Of a DNA stretch of 64,000 nt, positions 63,601-64,000 are shown piece after piece. The DNA comes from Sphingomicrobium aestuariivivum (GTDB taxonomy: Bacteria > Pseudomonadota > Alphaproteobacteria > Sphingomonadales > Sphingomonadaceae): NCBI RefSeq assembly GCF_024721585.1, contig NZ_CP102629.1, positions 1,808,501-1,872,500 of the forward strand. The letters run 5' to 3'. The notes below the pieces were generated by a model that had not been told where the DNA came from, ran no database searches, and saw only the letters and a program-made list of their open reading frames with translations. Made by a program: the position numbers and the translations under genes. Positions within the stretch are counted from its first letter, which is position 1. Each line of letters starts with the position of its first letter.

Positions 63601-64000
63601 GCCGCCATAGCGCTCGACCTCGGCGATGCCCTCGACGCCGAGGAGCTGCCGGTTGACGTCATTGTCGATGTACCAGCTCAGTTCCTCGAGCGTCATGTCG
63701 GTGGTGCGCGCGGCGATGAAGGAGAGGCTGTCGCCCGAGATGTCGACGCGGCTGACGCGCGGTTCGAGGATGCCCTGCGGCAGCGAGCCGCGGACCTGGC
63801 TGATGGCATCGCGCACGTCGTTGACGGCGCGGTCGGTGTCGGTGCCGATCTCGAACTGGACGAAGGTGTTGGACGAGCCCTCGTTCACGCTCGAGTTGAT
63901 CTCGTCGACCCCCTCGATGCCGCGCACCGCGGCCTCGACGCGCTGGGTGATCTGGTTCTCGATCTCCTCAGGGGCGGCCGAGGGCAGGATGATGGTAACG
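60697..64000 (-). CDS. RND efflux permease, HAE1 family (5' end outside window)
   Basis: The C-terminal 1100 residues of an AcrB-like inner-membrane transporter; the frame continues past the right edge. Porter domain (VKTG-like VDEINSSVNEGSSNTFV) and then the membrane part with VDDAIVEIENIV in TM4 (Asp pair of the proton relay), ARMITPLMAAYF (TM6) and LPVFIGLLMLLGIVAKNSIL (TM10). Between TM6 and TM7 is an insert with two extra hydrophobic stretches (about nt 62340-62540). It is probably part of a tripartite drug efflux system; a partner adaptor gene would be upstream, beyond the window. Confidence 0.92.
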   Translation of the reverse strand, partial: VTIILPSAAPEEIENQITQRVEAAVRGIEGVDEINSSVNEGSSNTFVQFEIGTDTDRAVNDVRDAISQVRGSLPQGILEPRVSRVDISGDSLSFIAARTTDMTLEELSWYIDNDVNRQLLGVEGIAEVERYGGVDREIRVILDPRALQAQGLTAATVNNQLRQLNINAAGGRTEIAGSQQSVRVLGNAETAAQLGETQIATGGGRTVRLRDIATVRDASSEQTSYARMNGEEVVVFNFSRAKGASDVTAYDMGWEVLAEIEENDPRIDFIEISNNVEYTKTQYKSSMQALIEGALLAVLVVFLFLRDLRATIIAAVAIPLSAIPAFFFMDLMSINLNFLSLLALALVAGVLVDDAIVEIENIVRHMRMGKSAWRASIDAADEIGLAVLATTATIVAVFLPVALMPGISGQFFKNFGYTVVLAVIMSLLVARMITPLMAAYFLKAGGEQEHANGRFMQAYMKVLRWTISSEKMREIRAGLVEPRPVMAAKVVPAVLAFGLATMSVMGQASQAPEGQAPGAFMAIISGTVQFFGIVAILSLLTIFIGWIWGKLRGFENSAFAARSQYRLRRIGARLRDHRMAAVAGGVATILLTVVLFAQLPMQFSPQEDRDTSSINVALPPGATIEQTAAITERVAATVEDHPQVENVFQRIFTTRAYINVVWKNDRPAESFVYEREISPELAKIPDARVNFQSQGGGGPGGSGQAITFYLGSSDPELLEKAAYDIAEEMSQHPQLVGPRVVGDDIRPEIQITPRFDLAADLGVTTASLSQTIRIATIGEVEQNSAKFSLSDRQIPVSVSLSEQERENIDTLLNLPVPTSNGGSVPLKSVADISFGAGPTSIQRTDQQRRIAVGTDFSPDLQQGEAWAIVNGLESVQNLPRGVQRLELGEQKWQQELLFNFVVAVAAGVMLVFAVLVLLYRRFLAPFVNMGSLLLAPLGAAVALNLAGMQISLPVFIGLLMLLGIVAKNSILLVDFALEMMNHGMEKDEAIAEAGHKRAQPIVMTTVAMVAGMIPIALSLHGDGSWRAPMGASVIGGLIFSTALTLLLVPAYYSLAIDMEKKLARKFGGFVNSKDEAKQLPYGGERPLPPGSDGPALPAAE

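Overview
The window is about 67% GC and looks like the chromosome of an alphaproteobacterium, most probably a member of the Sphingomonadales. The supports are a tol-pal operon with the alphaproteobacterial layout, a GapR/DUF2312 protein, an ATP12-type ATPase assembly chaperone, a DUF4893 lipoprotein, many short predicted lipoproteins and two secreted S9 peptidases. Genes are tightly packed with many 1-11 bp overlaps. I see no insertion sequence, prophage, integrase or CRISPR array; this is mostly core genome plus lineage-specific small genes. No gap without a gene exceeds about 160 bp.

Layout. 1-5.2 kb: 3' end of panC, a Sel1-repeat protein, then the minus-strand operon ybgC-tolQ-tolR-tolA-tolB-pal closed by a hairpin terminator. 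5.3-6.1 kb: a membrane-protein/XRE-regulator pair preceded by a striking repeat array. 6.1-11.9 kb: a split ruv region (yebC-ruvC, an opposite-strand lipoprotein propeller, ruvA-unknown-ruvB-DUF3089). 11.9-14.2 kb: YbjQ-type protein, GapR-like protein and pyruvate kinase. 15.4-16.3 kb: a second membrane-protein/XRE pair (DUF2975 type). 16.4-29.1 kb: a long plus-strand region holding the propionyl-CoA to succinyl-CoA pathway (pccB, epimerase, methylmalonyl-CoA mutase, pccA) interleaved with lipoproteins, a zincin-like peptidase, an S9 peptidase and an esterase. 29.1-33.4 kb: a CPBP protease, a second S9 peptidase and a Na+/proline-type symporter with an FNR-like box between the last two. 33.5-37.0 kb: glutathione-dependent formaldehyde detoxification (frmA, VOC protein, fghA) with a universal stress protein and a cupin.

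37.5-45.4 kb: tRNA-Glu, recJ and two PH-domain membrane proteins in one overlapping operon, glpX, an L,D-transpeptidase and an AlaC-type aminotransferase. 45.5-54.1 kb: TRIC-family channel, PHA synthase, an FG-GAP repeat protein, RarD, a pseudouridine synthase with a repetitive basic tail, a HAD phosphatase and ATP12. 54.1-60.7 kb: guanylate kinase diverging from a phasin with a histone-like N-terminal arm, clpS, an AraC regulator, a serine hydrolase, murA and a DUF445 protein. The right edge cuts an RND (HAE1) efflux pump gene with an unusual hydrophobic insertion.

How the parts fit: propionyl-CoA carboxylase, epimerase and mutase feed propionyl-CoA into the TCA cycle, while PHA synthase and the phasin store acyl-CoA as polyester, so the window encodes both the catabolic and (in part) the storage fate of such acyl-CoAs. 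The secreted peptidases and the proline-type symporter suggest growth on peptides. The least explained elements are the two membrane-protein/XRE cassettes with palindromic upstream DNA, the hairpin that covers the ribosome binding site of the ybjQ-like gene, the 10-bp leader/trailer complement around tRNA-Glu, and the group of unknown exported proteins between the epimerase and mutase genes. No clear new defence or mobile system was found.
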